Source of the DNA: Ectocarpus siliculosus
Taxonomy: Eukaryota; Sar; Phaeophyceae; Ectocarpales; Ectocarpaceae
Direction of reading: 5' to 3'
Assembly: GCA_000310025.1 (NCBI GenBank)
Contig: FN648707.1
Span: 201,347 to 265,346 of the forward strand
DNA: 64,000 bases
In this document: positions 33,637 through 46,129 of the stretch, piece by piece
How positions within the stretch are numbered: the stretch's first letter is position 1
Layout of the letters: each line of letters begins with the position of its first letter
Made by a program: the position numbers and the translations under genes
The notes under the pieces: model-generated
Told to the model about the DNA's origin: nothing
What the model saw: the letters and a program-made list of their open reading frames with translations, nothing else
Database searches by the model: none

Positions 33637-36600
33637 CTATTCGGACTGAACTGAAGGTAGAACTCGGCGGGAACCCTGAGTTGAGAAGACGGCGCCACCG
33701 CCTACCGGCGAGCGTGGCGTGCAGAACCCGCTGTGCTTTTTCATGCCGCTATGGTGACTCGGGCGAGGTAGATCCGAGCTCGCAGGCGCCCGGTCAGAGT
33801 TCGTCCCTGAGGTGACAGAAGCAGACGGGAGCGTGTCGCCTCCCTCATGGATGTGCCTCGTGCCAAGCGCGCCGTAGAGGACGAAGGTGTCGAGAGCGAC
33901 GTGCACGAAGCGGAGACCCCATGATACAAACAGAATATTTTCGCTGGAGACAAACGAAATTGGTACAGAGAGAGAGAGAGAGAGAGCGGGAGGCACGGGG
34001 CGTGGGAGGCGGGGCGGGCGGGAAGAAGAACAGAAGAAAGCGTTTTAATGCTGAGGAACTCATGCTTCCGTGCCTTGCAGCTTCGTGCACTCTTCAGTAG
34101 ACAATAGAAAAACGTTCGGTAGCAGTGTTAACCTGAACGCCAGGACGACAGACAGACGAGATCATATACAAAAAAACACAACGTGGCGTGTGGAACGTCG
34201 GAAACAATGCCGCTGCTTTGTTTGCCCCCCTAGCACCTGCGAACACCCGTTCTCCCTTCCGTCAAGCGGTTTCTCTACACTGGCGAGCAGTCAAGAGGTG
34301 TCCTTGCTCGATCTGCAAAGAAACAAATGGTGGAAAACTGCAACGCTTCAAACAATCTTGGTTTCGACTCTTCAGGGACACACCTTTCATTTCACGTTTC
34401 GTCAAAAGAGGGAACAAACACGCTCCCGGGGCCTGCCCTCGCGGCGTACGTTAAGGGGGGAATTGGATCAGCTACTCCTAGAGGTGACACCAGTATTTTC
34501 CTTTACTCCACCTGTAGCCCTTCGCGAGGGGCAGGGGGGACCATCGACTGGGGTGGGGTGTTGAACGCAGGTCGCTAACATTCTTCAGGAAGGGAGGCCG
34601 ACCCCCTCAACACACACACCCGATCACACGGGTTCGTCTGCGTTTGCAACACTAATGTCGTTGCCGCGCGGTCCTTTTGCTACTGCCGGTGGAATCTGAA
34701 CACGGAGGTAGCGAAACCGTTGCGGCTCTTCTCCGACGCTTGAACGACGCAACAAAGGAGGGAGAAAAATTCGAAACATGCCGCGTACGAATTAGAAAAC
34801 TGCACCCTGTCCCCTCTCATCATCTGCAAGGAAGCTTTCTCTCTTGTCGTTAAGCCCTTCCCGGACTTGTGACCTGCCCCATCGATACCATTCCCACTCA
34901 CCTCGCGTTGGCACGGAAGACATAGATTAACCCGCTCATCCCGAGAGCCAGATTGACTGCGGTACCGATGACAGTCAGGACGAAGTAGTAGCGGATACGG
35001 GCGTGGATTTTCCAGCACTCCTTGATCGCCCGCATCCGGAACGCCATAAGCCACGACACGACGACCAGCATGCACGTGCCTATGACGAGGTCAATGAAGG
35101 TGACCGAGATGACGATCCAGTCCGCCTTGGCCTGATCTTGTCATCGTCGTCGACATCCCGATACCCATGTCGGTTTTCACAGGCAGACCATTCCAAGAAA
35201 GACAAGAAACACGGAAAACCCGTTGGATGACGGAATGCAGGAAGAAGGGTGAGGTACCGCCCAAGGCGGAGGGTCAGCAGCAAGTGTCTACTGGCACCCT
35301 TCAGTACTACAGTTTGATCGTTTGCAAAGCGGAGTTCGCTCTCGATGTAAGTACGTTGGGCTTCGTTAGGGTTTCTTCCGGGAAGTCAAGGCGAGTTCCG
35401 GAAATGTCACCCTTCTCGGAAAAGCAGCTTCAATGGTGGACGATTCCTCGATCAAGGTGGACAGGTGGTCCATACACGGGCCGTCATTACACGGGCAGTC
35501 TACAGCATATTTGTTGACCCTCCGCGGGACTTGGTTGCCTTTCCTCCGTTACCGGTTGACAACCAAGACTGATCATACCCGCGAGAAGAACAAAAGCCAG
35601 TATGTACTCTTGACAGGCTCAGGACACCGAGCTGTTTCGAAGAACGCCCGCACCTGGTCGGCGTTGGTCACCCAAAAGGCTGTCCCGCTGACCACCGTGA
35701 TGCTCCAGAAGGGTACCGAAGCAGCAGCCGCGCCCACGGAGATGACTAAGCAGAACAACACCGGCGCGGGCGTACTCATGCTCTTGATACGAGACAGTGT
35801 GCGATGGGACTGCGTGTTTGCAATTTTTGGAATAGGATAGGGTTGGGCCCAGGGTTAGGTGGGGAAGGCTAGCGGGCCTATTTTCGGGAATGGCTAGCAG
35901 CGGGTGGAGAAGCGATAATGCGGGCATCAACAATGACACCCCAAGGCGGCGGGAGTGGTGTATTAGTCGTTTCCACGAGGACAACGCAAACGGCTATTCT
36001 CGGAACTGTGCGGGTGGCAAGCTCGTGCGCGTTTGCAACTTCGAAAACCGCCAAGCAGCACTTCTACATGGGCCGGGGGGTTGAGAGGTGAACGCCAGGA
36101 TGTTCCGTATTTGCGAACGAAACAGTGGGTGAAAGCGCAAAAACGTTCCAACTCTATGGCACGGAGGCAAGAGTGCTGGACCCTTCTCGCCAGAAACGGT
36201 TGAGATATAGGGTGAGGGCAAGGATTTCTTGAGTCTGTTTGGCCCTGAATGGGGTATGGGTCCGTTAGGGAGGCGAGGCCGCATTGTTGGGCTCAGGGTT
36301 ATGTGAGTAAAGGATAAAAAACGAATCGTCTACGAACAGCAGAACATATGTACTCCCCAAACCCAAAAACAATTAATTAAATCAAACACCCCTATATATA
36401 AATTATTTCATTATTATGTACTCCCCAAACCCAAATCTTTTTTTATGTACTCCCCAAACCCCCCAAACCCAAAAACAATTAATTAAATCAAACACCCCTA
36501 TATATAAATTATTTTATATGTGTACTCCCCAAACCCCCCAAACCCAAAAACAATTAATTAAACCAAACCCAAAAACAATTAATTAAATCAAACACCCCTA

Positions 36601-39600
36601 TATATAATATGTATGTACCAAGCGTAAGTAGGACGAAAACACACACTGACATTGACGATGAGGGCCAGGTTGATGCAGATGGCGAGGTTGGTGACGGCGA
36701 GCATGTTCGACGACGCTAGTTCCAGAAATTTCAGGGCCTTGACCAGTCCCTCGAGATGTGCTCCGACCCAGCACACCGATATCATGGCCTCCTGCACCAT
36801 AATAATGAGCTCATACAGCAGGCCACTAGTTTTGTAGAGAGAGAGGAAACCGCGTCGCCGTCGGGGGCACATCGTGGGGTTTCCATATTGGAACCGTAGA
36901 GACGCGCACGGAATGGGGGTTCGGGATTGTGAGCCGTCTTTTTGTCGCGCATGTAGATTATTCCACCCGGAGCAAAGCAATGGTCGACGTGTGTACTGCA
37001 CACCTTACCTCTCGCTTGTACGAAACAACCTCCCAAGACACATGTACTTCCTCTGTATCATAAGTCTGTGCCGTTATGGGCGCTCAGTCGTTGGGGTACT
37101 TAAACGTTGACGTTTAGCCTTTGACCGGGTGTGTTAGAAAGGCAAAGAGCATACGAAGATGACTAAAAAAAAAAGAATCGAAGACCGTGTTACACACTAA
37201 AATTAGGTCAAAATATGCCCATTTTGGCCGTATTTCGGTATAAATTATTGAGAAACTATTTTGAGAATTTTACGACTTCGCAGTATAACACACCGGGGCC
37301 AGGAAGCGACAGAGGGAAGGGACGTTGGAGAGGGTGGTAAAATACGATAAGGAGGCTTTTGAGAAGGCTTACGCCTGGGTGGCATCGAGTCCCAGCGACA
37401 GCGAGGACGACTAATCGAGTTTTTCCCTTTCTTTTCCCCCGACAGCAACAGACACTTTTTTTACCCCGCAGGTGTCTTGGTTTTAGTGTGGGAACCCCAA
37501 GTGTCTTGGTTTTCATGTGGAACCAAAATTGTCTTGGTTTTTGTGTGGGGTCACGATTATACTGGGTTGAGTATTGGCGGACGCGGCACGTATCGTTGAG
37601 TAGAACGGGGGGGTTGGGTTCGGGCACTACTGTTGTTTGTTTCCCCGCAAGTGTCTCGTTTCTTGTGTGGGGCCTCCAAGTGTCTTGGTTTTAGTGTGGA
37701 TCTCCCAAGTGTCTTGATTTGAGTGTGATGGTCACTATTATACTGGTTTTAGTATGGGGGGTGCGTTTGGCTGATGGAAGTACAGGAGAGGGGTTATCTT
37801 TGGGGTGGGAATAATTCTTGAGTTTTTGGGGGCGGGACAGGCATTTAGCCCCACCCACCCCCTACCTGGAAAAGGGCAAAATATGGCCGTTTTTAGGCCA
37901 ACTCAATGTTTTCCGGCCGTTCAGCGGCGTGGTTCAAGCACCAACTAAAAAAAAGAAAAAGGTTTTCTCGCTAAAAAAACGCCGGAGAATTCAACGAAAA
38001 ATTCGGAAAACACGGACACCGTTAAGGGGGCGCAAAAACATAACGGCACAGACTTATGATGCAGAGGAAGTATATACACAAGCTGAACCCACCCTTGTGA
38101 ATCTGGAGAGTTCCCCTTGCGACGATTGGCGGTCGTGGTGGTCGAACCAAAGGGAACGGATGGACGCAGAAGTGCGAAGAGAAAATGACTTCTACTGTGG
38201 ATAGGAGTAGTAGTGAAGGTTTTGAAGATAACTATTATATAATACGTAGTCTTGACTATCCTTTGCTCTGTGGAGAAAATATATCGCCTCCTTATCACCG
38301 CCGTGCCAACCTGTTCATTGACAAAAGGCGGGAAAAGCTGTAGAAACTGATGTCACGGCCTCACCGTGATTATTGCTCGGCACTTGATCTGTGGAATTGC
38401 TCGAAGCAGTTCCGGGTTTAAGTTTACGGTACTTCTTTTAGAGTGTCCTGATCGTGTTAAGGGATGTCTTGTGGTGCTGTTTCTTCGAAGTTGTCCTGCA
38501 AATGCATCGAACACGGATGTGTCACATCCACAGACCATCGATATTCGAACCATACCCTTCTTCCTAAACACACAAGCCGGCACTCTCATTTATATATGAT
38601 GCCAACAAAAGAAAACTAGAAGCACCCGTCATGGACGGGTTTAGCTGAAATAGACGCGGCTGGGCAACTCTCGCGCCTTGCCGCGTGGGGCGGTAAATCA
38701 ACAGCAAGTAAAAGGCATGTTTGCACATACGTCAAGAACATCGAAACGACGGAAGAGCATGAACGAACACGGCAACGGATGAGAGCGCGCCGGGGGTCAC
38801 ACATAATATGAATGTACCTACAGCTCTTCCGCAAGTTGAATGCGAAACAGGTCTACTCCCCGACACAGGACCTACAGGCGACGGGGTCGTGAAGCAGCTG
38901 GTGCCGTCGTGTGCATAATAAGTGTGATGCGTTTCCGAGTGCTTGGTACCCCGTGGGACGCCTGTATCGAAACGAGGCGACTAGTTGGATGCAATCGTCG
39001 TGGATGAAGTACCAAGTTTCATATCGTCTCGAAACCATGGGGAGAAGAGAGAGACGCGGTCATGCAAGACACCATTTTACGCGATATTTTCATCACACGA
39101 CCTTTGGTATGCGTCCGATATGTTGACGTTACCTGCCAAACTCCGCGGTATGTTCTTCACACACCAAGACACTAAGACCACATTGCACGAACAAGATCCT
39201 CCACAAACAGAGAGCAAGGGCAAATCAGACGAATCCACCTTGTTAACGTGTGCCAGAGGCGGTTGCACTGCCATCCCCTGCCCGTTCACCGCGCCACTGC
39301 CGCGCCGTTGCTGCCGCGCCGTTGCTGTGGGCGAGACACGGCCCACGGCGGCTTGTGTGCCTTGCTCGCCCTCCAAGCGAAAAATTGCGGGCTAAGATAC
39401 ACCGCATAACGCATTGATGATTGATGAAATGGGACTTACTTGCGCTGCGTCGTCAATGTTTCTACTCCTAGCAAGGCTACCGGGGGCAAGCAAGAAGGGC
39501 AACGTTTTGACGGGTTAGTGTACCTGTACGCACACAATAAATGGTATTTTGGCGTCCGCAGACAGACGGAGGCGGACGAGGCTAGCACAAAATTGACACA

Positions 39601-41110
39601 CGCCGCATTTGCAGCGGGATGCGCCATGGAAAACGGCGCTGATGTGTGAAGTGCGGGTTGGTTGTGGAAGGAGAGGACGGGCGCCCTCTTCATGTGCTGC
39701 GGTCTCGGATGATTTCAGCTTGAAATCGTCCGGCACGGCCTCTGTATGGTAGTGATATATGTCATGTGTGTTAGGGGAACTGGTTGTAGCTCAGTCTGTT
39801 CGGAAGGCTCAAGCTGCATCTGTCCGAGCTGCTCGTGCGGGAGAGCAAGTGATTGTCGAGATCAAATCTGACCGAATGTAGTATATCTGTATTTGGGCGT
39901 ACTGGTCTCTTGTATAGTGAGTGGTGGATAATACATGAGACGTACGTCTGTTGTTACTAACACTGGCGAGTCCCAACAAGAGAGAGGGGCAAGTACGTAG
40001 TGAGGAGTTCACTGCTGCGGTCTTGTAACTGTCGCACGAACGAATTAGTTGAGGAGGTAACGATGTGGGCAACGGTCCTTTCACACTCTCTCGTTGGTTG
40101 GGCTGTTCTGGCAGCGAGAGGACGCATGCGTACGGTGTCACGGGAGGCCTACACGCACGACCTCCGCCGTCCGTGCAGAACAATCTACCTTCGATAGTAT
40201 TACCAAACCCAACGTATGTCACGCAATCATAAGTATACTCCTCCAGTTTGTAAGTATGTCCGAATGATCTTAGCGGTCATTTCGTGTTCTCACGGTGCAC
40301 CGTTGGGTCACGGCCACGGTTTCGCGCGGTTCATGCTACGGAGGAAGTTGAAACTATGTAAAAAAACACTGTGGTCGGAATATTCGCTCCATGACATGAA
40401 CACAAGAAAGGCTCCGCTCCGTGAGACTCTTCCCTTCGGATTAACCGAAACCTCGAAAAGAAAAAGCCGGTCCGCCGAGTTGTTGTACTCCGTGAACACC
40501 TCTCTGCTGTTTCCTAAAATCCATGCAAAGTCGAGCCTCTGATTCTTCACGAAATAATCCTTGATTGACTGCGGGCCCGTTTCATCTCTAACCTACAAAC
40601 AACCCGCCTTGACCCCCCCGAATGTCACAGCTTGGCAGGGACTTGGGTTGGATCCGACGACGCGTGTCCACACAAAACTGACCGTTTTCCGGAAGAATGC
40701 GAGGGATCCCACATCTCTTACAGCAGACCGCTTTTCACAGCGCCGATTGCTCCACCAAGAACCAACAGGCTGCCATACCGAGAAAAGCGACATGTACAGT
40801 AGTCTAGACTGTATTATTATCCCCAATTGAGAGAGCATGTATTCCTTAATAAAGGTTACTGCTGTAGTTCGTAGAATATTTTATAACTGCATCTGTTGGA
40901 ACCGGCCGTCCTGCAGAAGATCGTACAGCAGTGGACTACACAAACATACACAAAATGTCCGATACCGGTCAGCGCAAACGGTACCGCTACTGCCCTAGCC
41001 TACTGCTGTGACTGCGCCGCCCAGCTGTACCGGATGATGGACGGAAGTTTTGAGATGCTGGTCTTGGCAACTACTTATGTAACTGCTGCTGTCAATTCAC
41101 TTTCATGCTC

Positions 41111-41144
<34 letters not shown>

Positions 41145-41404
41145 CTGAGCCAGTGACTGAAGAACATCAGGAGTTTCTTGATGGACTTGCGCCGGCTCAA
41201 CCATATCGAGGCCACCGACACTGTGATCAGGCTGCAAAAAAGCCGAACAGGGGTCCAGAGTGCTTCCCCGTCTTGGAGGCCGATAACCAAGATCCCGTCG
41301 GTTTCACACTTGAGCGTGAACATGTCCGCGTATAGAACAGCTTGCGCCGCTGGGCTCATCGAGCTGGATCCATAAGCCTCAGCGCGAGAAGATAACGAGG
41401 TCAT
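33637..41404 (-). CDS. Multi-pass membrane protein, right (mirror) copy
   Basis: Minus-strand exons: 41404-41145 (an ATG at 41437 is also in frame), about 36937-36651, 35809-35579, 35131-34902, 33943-33637. Exons 3, 4 and 5 have exactly the lengths of the left copy (231, 230 and 307) with the same phases and donor contexts. Conserved signatures include RRRRGFLSLYKTSGLLYEL, WVTNADQVRAFFE and VALDTFVLYGALGTRH. Exon 2 is 14 bases shorter near its start than in the left copy, which puts the shared acceptor out of frame. Either another acceptor is used or this copy is damaged there. Intron 1 holds about 1 kb of extra repeats and intron 2 an AT-rich satellite. The two genes converge on the palindrome axis. 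Confidence 0.6.
36345..36605 (+). repeat. AT-rich satellite, 60-90 bp units
   Basis: Three to four units built from TACTCCCCAAACCC, AAAAACAATTAATTAAATCA and CACCCCTATATATA. It sits in intron 2 of the right membrane-protein gene, 45 bases from the exon 2 donor, and is absent from the left copy, so it arose after the duplication. Confidence 0.9.
37470..37760 (+). repeat. Tandem array of TGTCTTGGTTTTAGTGTGG units
   Basis: Six or seven units of 20-32 bases with a GTGTCTTGGTTT core, in two clusters separated by about 90 unrelated bases. The array lies in intron 1 of the right membrane-protein gene and has no partner in the left arm. The rest of 37000-37990 shows nothing recognisable. Confidence 0.8.
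38300..40680. other. Intron 1 interior of the right copy, no gene supported
   Basis: No repeat or exon could be assigned. One short plus-strand frame, about 39505-39649 (GLVYLYAHNKWYFGV followed by an alanine-rich end), has natural-looking composition and could be a gene fragment, but no family is recognised and the antisense strand is open as well. Confidence 0.3.
41107..41140 (+). repeat. (TC)n microsatellite beside a splice donor
   Basis: About 16 TC units directly after (on the minus strand) the GTAA donor of exon 1 of the right membrane-protein copy. The left copy has no such tract. Confidence 0.9.
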
Positions 41405-42810
41405 GCTCGTCGCAGCAGCAGGTCTCGGCCGAAACACTTGACAGATGACAGATGATGCTTGGTGAATATGCCAGGCTTCGTCTCAGTCAGGCTTCGAAGA
41501 TCCGGATCTGGGGCAGCATTGCCTGTGCGGGAGACCGCATTTATTTGAGGATCCATCACCGAATACCGTATATGTGGTGGATAAAATTATCGCTTACATG
41601 AATATGATATGACTTTGTTGAACCATTGCGTTATTTACTCAAATTCTCACCACAAGAAAAATGTGTCCTACTGGAGTATTCAACTCTTCACAAGTACCAA
41701 GACCGAACAACCAGGTTTGTTTGCATGTGCCCCGTGCTACTATTTTCAGAAGTTTACAAGAAACGCAGAAGCCCCCATGCCTCTAAAAGAACAACCCGGG
41801 CGCGCACGGCACGGATAAGGAGGACAGACGAGGCGAGGCGGAAACAAACAACCAACCTTCTACTCTACCGGCGGTCTTTTCATACCAACAGTGTACCTTT
41901 CTATTTCTTGCAACAGAACGGTCTTGTCTATAGACAGCGAGAATGAAAGCAATACCGAGCCAGCGGGCCCGTACGGCAAAACACACAGAGCTGCAGCACT
42001 GCGATCTTTGTAGCATCGTCATCACCATCAGCAAACACAACAGATCAGCGGTTTACCGTTTTCTTCCCTCGGCGAAAAGATATTCAATTGCCACTTTCGT
42101 ACTAAATTAACACAGACAACAGTTAGTTCGTTGGTCAGTCAGTCAGTCGTATGCACATCATGTTCATGTTCTTGGATGTTGTCAGTTTGTGGTCGTCCTT
42201 GAGAGCGGAGGCGAGTCCAACCTTCCCGCCGTATTTCATACACACACAATCCACGGAGCACGTCGGGCATGTACTACTGTAGATAGAGTGAAAAGGACCG
42301 ACCCAGCGAAATGATACCAACGGAGCAACTCTTCAACCGCTTTGTAATGATAAAGGGAGGGATTATTTCTTGACGTACGTACGTTCACCAGCAACTAACT
42401 GCTGTTCTTTGTTGTGGTCTGCGACCCACCAATCGGTTCCCGCATCCACGCCGTGATCAGGCAAAATATTCGATGCACCCATGGGTACGCACATACATGT
42501 AATGTGCCATGCACCCACAACTTGGGCCCATCTAGTCTACAGATCTGCACGAACACCGATACCGTTTAGTTTTCCATCCAAGAGCGACCTAGCCCTACTT
42601 CAAGGCCCGCCGACCTAGCACCTAGCCACGTCGGGACCAGCCTCGCACCTATCCAGGCGATATCACCTAGATTTATCCCATCAACGCCAATCTACAGTAG
42701 CACATCTATCCAAGCAGCAACAACCTGGAGCTTTCCACGTCATACAACACCAACCTATAGTGCCAATCCTTGCAGGACAAAACCTAGAACTGAACCACCC
42801 ATCACAGGTG

Positions 42811-43151
42811 GAGGTCGACCCCCTTCCCCAATATGTCGAGTGCCCGCGCTCCCTTGTGGAGACCTTGTCAAGGTCGGACACCTTGCTTGCGGAACACAAC
42901 CAAAGCCGGCCTCGAATGGCGAGAAATCGAATGAAATCGAATTCCCGCGCCCCCTTGTGGAGACCTTGTCAAGGTCGGACACCAGCTTGCTTGCGGGAAC
43001 ACAACCAAGACAGGCCTCGAATGGGGAGAAATCGCGATTGCCCCCCATTCGAGGCCTGCCTTGGTTGTGTTCGCCAAGGTGTCCGACCTTGACAAGGTGT
43101 CCACAAGGGGGCGTGGGCATCGGGCATATTGGGGAAGGGGGATCGACCTTC
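42811..43151 (+). mobile_element. Foldback element with GTCAAGGTC-type internal palindromes
   Basis: The ends are inverted repeats (AGGTCGACCCCCTTCCCC and, at the right, the complement with one change). Inside, ACCTTGTCAAGGT, itself a palindrome, occurs in both left-hand tandem units (about 42865 and 42967) and, inverted, near 43090. Matching GGCCTCGAATGG blocks add to the hairpin. No coding potential is seen. A family distinct from the AGTAGAGGAC foldback elements. Confidence 0.75.
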
Positions 43152-43426
43152 AGTGTTTTCGATCTGTCGAGGGCAATGGGTGCCATGGCTTTTTTGCGTA
43201 CCAAAAAATAAAAAACTTTTTTCGCTACAAGATAGTCTAGTCTAGTTGGTACGCCGCAGCAAAACAGTGCCACACGGCGTGAGTTACTTGCGTCACAGGT
43301 TCCGGTTCACCGTGTGTGCCAGCAGGGTACGATACGGTGTATGCGGAGGCTGAATTAGCGCTTATATCACTATAATTGTAGGTTAACCCGATGCGTTATT
43401 TACTCAAATTCTTATTACAATAGTTT

Positions 43427-43525
43427 TTTCTGACGCTATGAATTCATTGCTAATCTGTCTCTGACTCTTTTCTATGATAGAGATGGATTCGTTGTGTCAT
43501 ATTAAGAGAAATAAATAAAAAAAAG
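43427..43525 (+). mobile_element. SINE-like element 2, short 3' copy
   Basis: It matches the last 100 bases of the 6498-6743 element (CTGACGCTATGAATTCATTG, then GATAGAGATGGATTCGTTG) and ends in an A-rich run. It interrupts a duplicated segment whose other copy (41640-41740) lacks it, which shows the insertion. Confidence 0.7.
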
Positions 43526-45508
43526 TTTCCTATGTGAGTACAAGTATTTTCATCTACACAACTCAGATAGAACACCCAGGAGTGTAGGTGCACCGGGCTA
43601 TATTTTGGAGAAGCTTACAAGAAACTTCAGGGAAAAGCGCGTCCCCTACCGACTGAAAATGCACAAGCCTCCATGTCTTTAAAGAACAGCCGGCGCGCGC
43701 GCGCGCGCCCGCCCGACATGTATGGGGGTGTGACCTACAAAACAATATTTTTTGTGTTGGTGCCACAGGCGTACATACCCCTCCCCCAGGCTCGGATGGA
43801 GCCAGCCCCGACGATGGAGCCAGCCCCGACCGACAAACGGCTCTCACACTACACAAACAAGACACCTTCGTCCTATCCACACATCAAAATATGTCGGGGC
43901 GGCGGCGGCGGCGGCCGCTAAGGGTACTTAGCATAGATACATCAGCGCGCGGGGGGTCTGAATGCTAGAGATGTAGTACTATGCAATTAACATGCGCCGC
44001 TGTGCAGCTTCTTTTCGGTGATGACGAGGAGGACCACGATGAGACGATGTTCATGCTGCTGTCAGCCTGGTCATCGTTGACTACAGAGAGGCGTATCAAG
44101 CGCCCTTACTACGCCCCCATCCGGCGAACGATGTAAACAGAGAGAGAGAGGTAGAAGAGGGATAAAGATACGGAAAATATCCTTGTGTTGGAGGGTTTGT
44201 TTATTCTTTGACGTACGTACGTGAACAGTCCACCGTTCGTTCTGGCCTGCATATATATTCTGCGCATCCACGCCCTTTTCGGCCTCAGCACGAAGACAGA
44301 ACAACGTTCTCACTGGCAGCGCCTCTTTGAACAGATACCACTGATACTAAGACAGAGCAACGCGCTAACTGGCAGCGCATACACCGCAATAGACAGCAGT
44401 ACATAGGCTCACGTCCTCTACCAGCCCTTGAGTGGAAACCTTGCGTATAACCGATAATAAGACCGGCTCGAAGGTCCCGCGCCGACGCTGCTGCGAAACA
44501 AACACTTGCCGGGTGTACAGCAGTAATCGGTCTCCAGAAAGGTCCATGGGCAGGAACGCAGGAACCCTGCCTAATTGTCTACGTGACTTTTTCGTACGCT
44601 GCCCATATTATGGGGATTGTGTGGGTACCCCAGCACGCAGCAGCAGAAAAGCTGACGCCCTCCGACGCTAGTCGATGTGATGGCTTGTGGAGCTTGTAGT
44701 AGCGAAAGCACCGCAGTACTTCTTCAGAGCGGAAGAAGATGGAGAAACTAAACGTTGTAAACACGCGGCGTCATTAGGTGGCAAACACAGACAGATACAC
44801 CAGACAAAAGGTTGTAGTCTAGTCTAGGCAGTGCCAGCAGCATCCAAGGTACGACATGGACAGCTAAGGTACCCAGACAGTCCGATAGATCACAGAGAGA
44901 GACACAAATGCGTGAGGTCGCCGAACACCGAACGACAGAGCGTGAGTCTGTAGGTTCCTCCGCACATATTACGTTCCAAGCGACGCATGAGATAAAATAT
45001 AACACATACGTCACTTAGTCTACATAAGCAGCAGCTGACCATTGACTACGAAGAAAGGAGATGCGTAGGCATTTCCATAACAGCCCACCCTGAATTGCGT
45101 TACAAGATCGTGTTTCATCAGCAGGACACCTGTGGGCGGTGCAAGGCAAACATTGCCATCGCCAGGACAATCCTTCCGAATTCCGCATATATATGTATAC
45201 ACAGCAGCTGCGAAGAAAGCGGATGGCAATCTGGTGGGACTGTAGTATGTAAACTAAACATACCGCAAAAATTGTTTGTGGTGGCGATATCTTCACGCCG
45301 TGGGCGGCTATGATCGTGACACAAGTCGGTTGATTGCTGATGTGGGGTCGGGTCTCAGTTCTTATATGTAGTGTCGAACAAAGTGTGACGGTTTCATCTG
45401 GCCATCCAAGTTATAGAACGCCCGTCGACGACGCGGCGGAATTAGCGGCTGGATGGTCGGATGATCGCCCACACCAGGCCGTTGCTGTGAGGCTGTGTGC
45501 TGTGTGCC

Positions 45509-45642
45509 ATGGAAGGCAACAAAGACGAGCCTGCCGCAGGCCAGCATAGCAGCGGAGACCAAGAGGAGCTGCGACGACAACAGGCTCACTTGAACTTCAG
45601 TGCTTCACACCAGGCTCGACAGGCTGCTCGCCATCAAGCGAG
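45509..45642 (+). CDS. Possible upstream exon of the cofactor C gene
   Basis: ATG at 45509 opens a short glutamine-rich, charged frame (MEGNKDEP at its start) that reaches a GTGTGT donor after 45642. An overlapping frame at its end reads LHTRLDRLLAIKR. That frame resembles the N-terminal region of plant cofactor C proteins and would be in phase with the open sequence just before 46878. The two readings conflict, so this may be an upstream exon, a separate small gene, or chance. Confidence 0.25.
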
Positions 45643-45922
45643 GTGTGTTTGGGGGTGGCAGGCAACAAGAGAGAGACAGAGCCAAGACGCACTCGTGTGT
45701 ACCACATCACATCCTTGGAGTAGCAGGTACCTGCGCTCACCAACGAATGTTTTGTTTCAATCGGCGCGGGGTGATGTCCATGCTTTCCCAGTGAGGCTGG
45801 CAGCAGTGTGGGTATCCGTACGGCGTCTCACGAGCAGCTTTAGCAGTTAGGGTACCAGATATAGTATAATATCTTGCACATGGCACGTTTGATGAGATGT
45901 GTTTTCAAAATTCCAACCGCTG

Positions 45923-46129
45923 CCGTATGAAACCACCCCCCCTGGACCGACCGTATTTCGCGAACCGATTACCTGCGAACCAGCGACGGTGCCGAAAATG
46001 TCGGCGTTGGAACCGTGCCGTCTAGAGATTGCCGAAAACGTGTCATAATTTGATTTTGGCATCCTCTTCGTGGTTTGGGGCAGTCGAGCTTTGAAGATCG
46101 GTGATGTGGTATCTACGACACCCACGGTA
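45923..46129 (+). mobile_element. Diverged copy of the 221 bp MITE
   Basis: It retains ACCCCCCCTGGACCGA, GGCGTTGGAACCGT, GGCATCCTCTTCGT and TCGAGCTTTGAAGATCGG in the family order. The terminal repeats are degraded, so this is an old insertion. Confidence 0.7.

Larger units (their letters stand above)
19506..41437. repeat. Giant diverged palindrome (inverted duplication), about 22 kb
   Basis: Sequence blocks on the left reappear in reverse complement and reversed order on the right: 19506-19774 with 41145-41437, 20275-20365 with 40681-40780, 23340-23430 with 38080-38170, 23557-23857 with 36651-36937, 24418-24648 with 35579-35809, 25123-25352 with 34902-35131, 26130-26436 with 33637-33943, 26540-26740 with 33235-33440, 27880-28600 with 31500-32210, 28850-29720 with 30430-31380, and finally 29885-29940 with 30165-30225. 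The axis is near 30.05 kb. The arms contain unequal insertions and range from under 80% to about 95% identity by eye, so this is a real old duplication and not an assembly echo. Confidence 0.85.
41580..44300 (+). repeat. Duplicated non-coding segments, 1.8 kb apart
   Basis: Sequence at 41625-41820 recurs at 43385-43705 (CGTTATTTACTCAAATTCT, TTACAAGAAAC, a GC-rich CGCGCGC end). Sequence at 42370-42450 resembles 44205-44275 (TTGACGTACGTACGT, GCATCCACGCC). The second copy contains a SINE-like insertion (43427-43525). No gene is supported between 41500 and 45500. Confidence 0.5.

Noticed and set aside
19506-41437. Palindrome as an assembly artefact
   Set aside because: The arms differ by substitutions, private satellites, a foldback element and SINE-like insertions, which a duplicated contig would not show.
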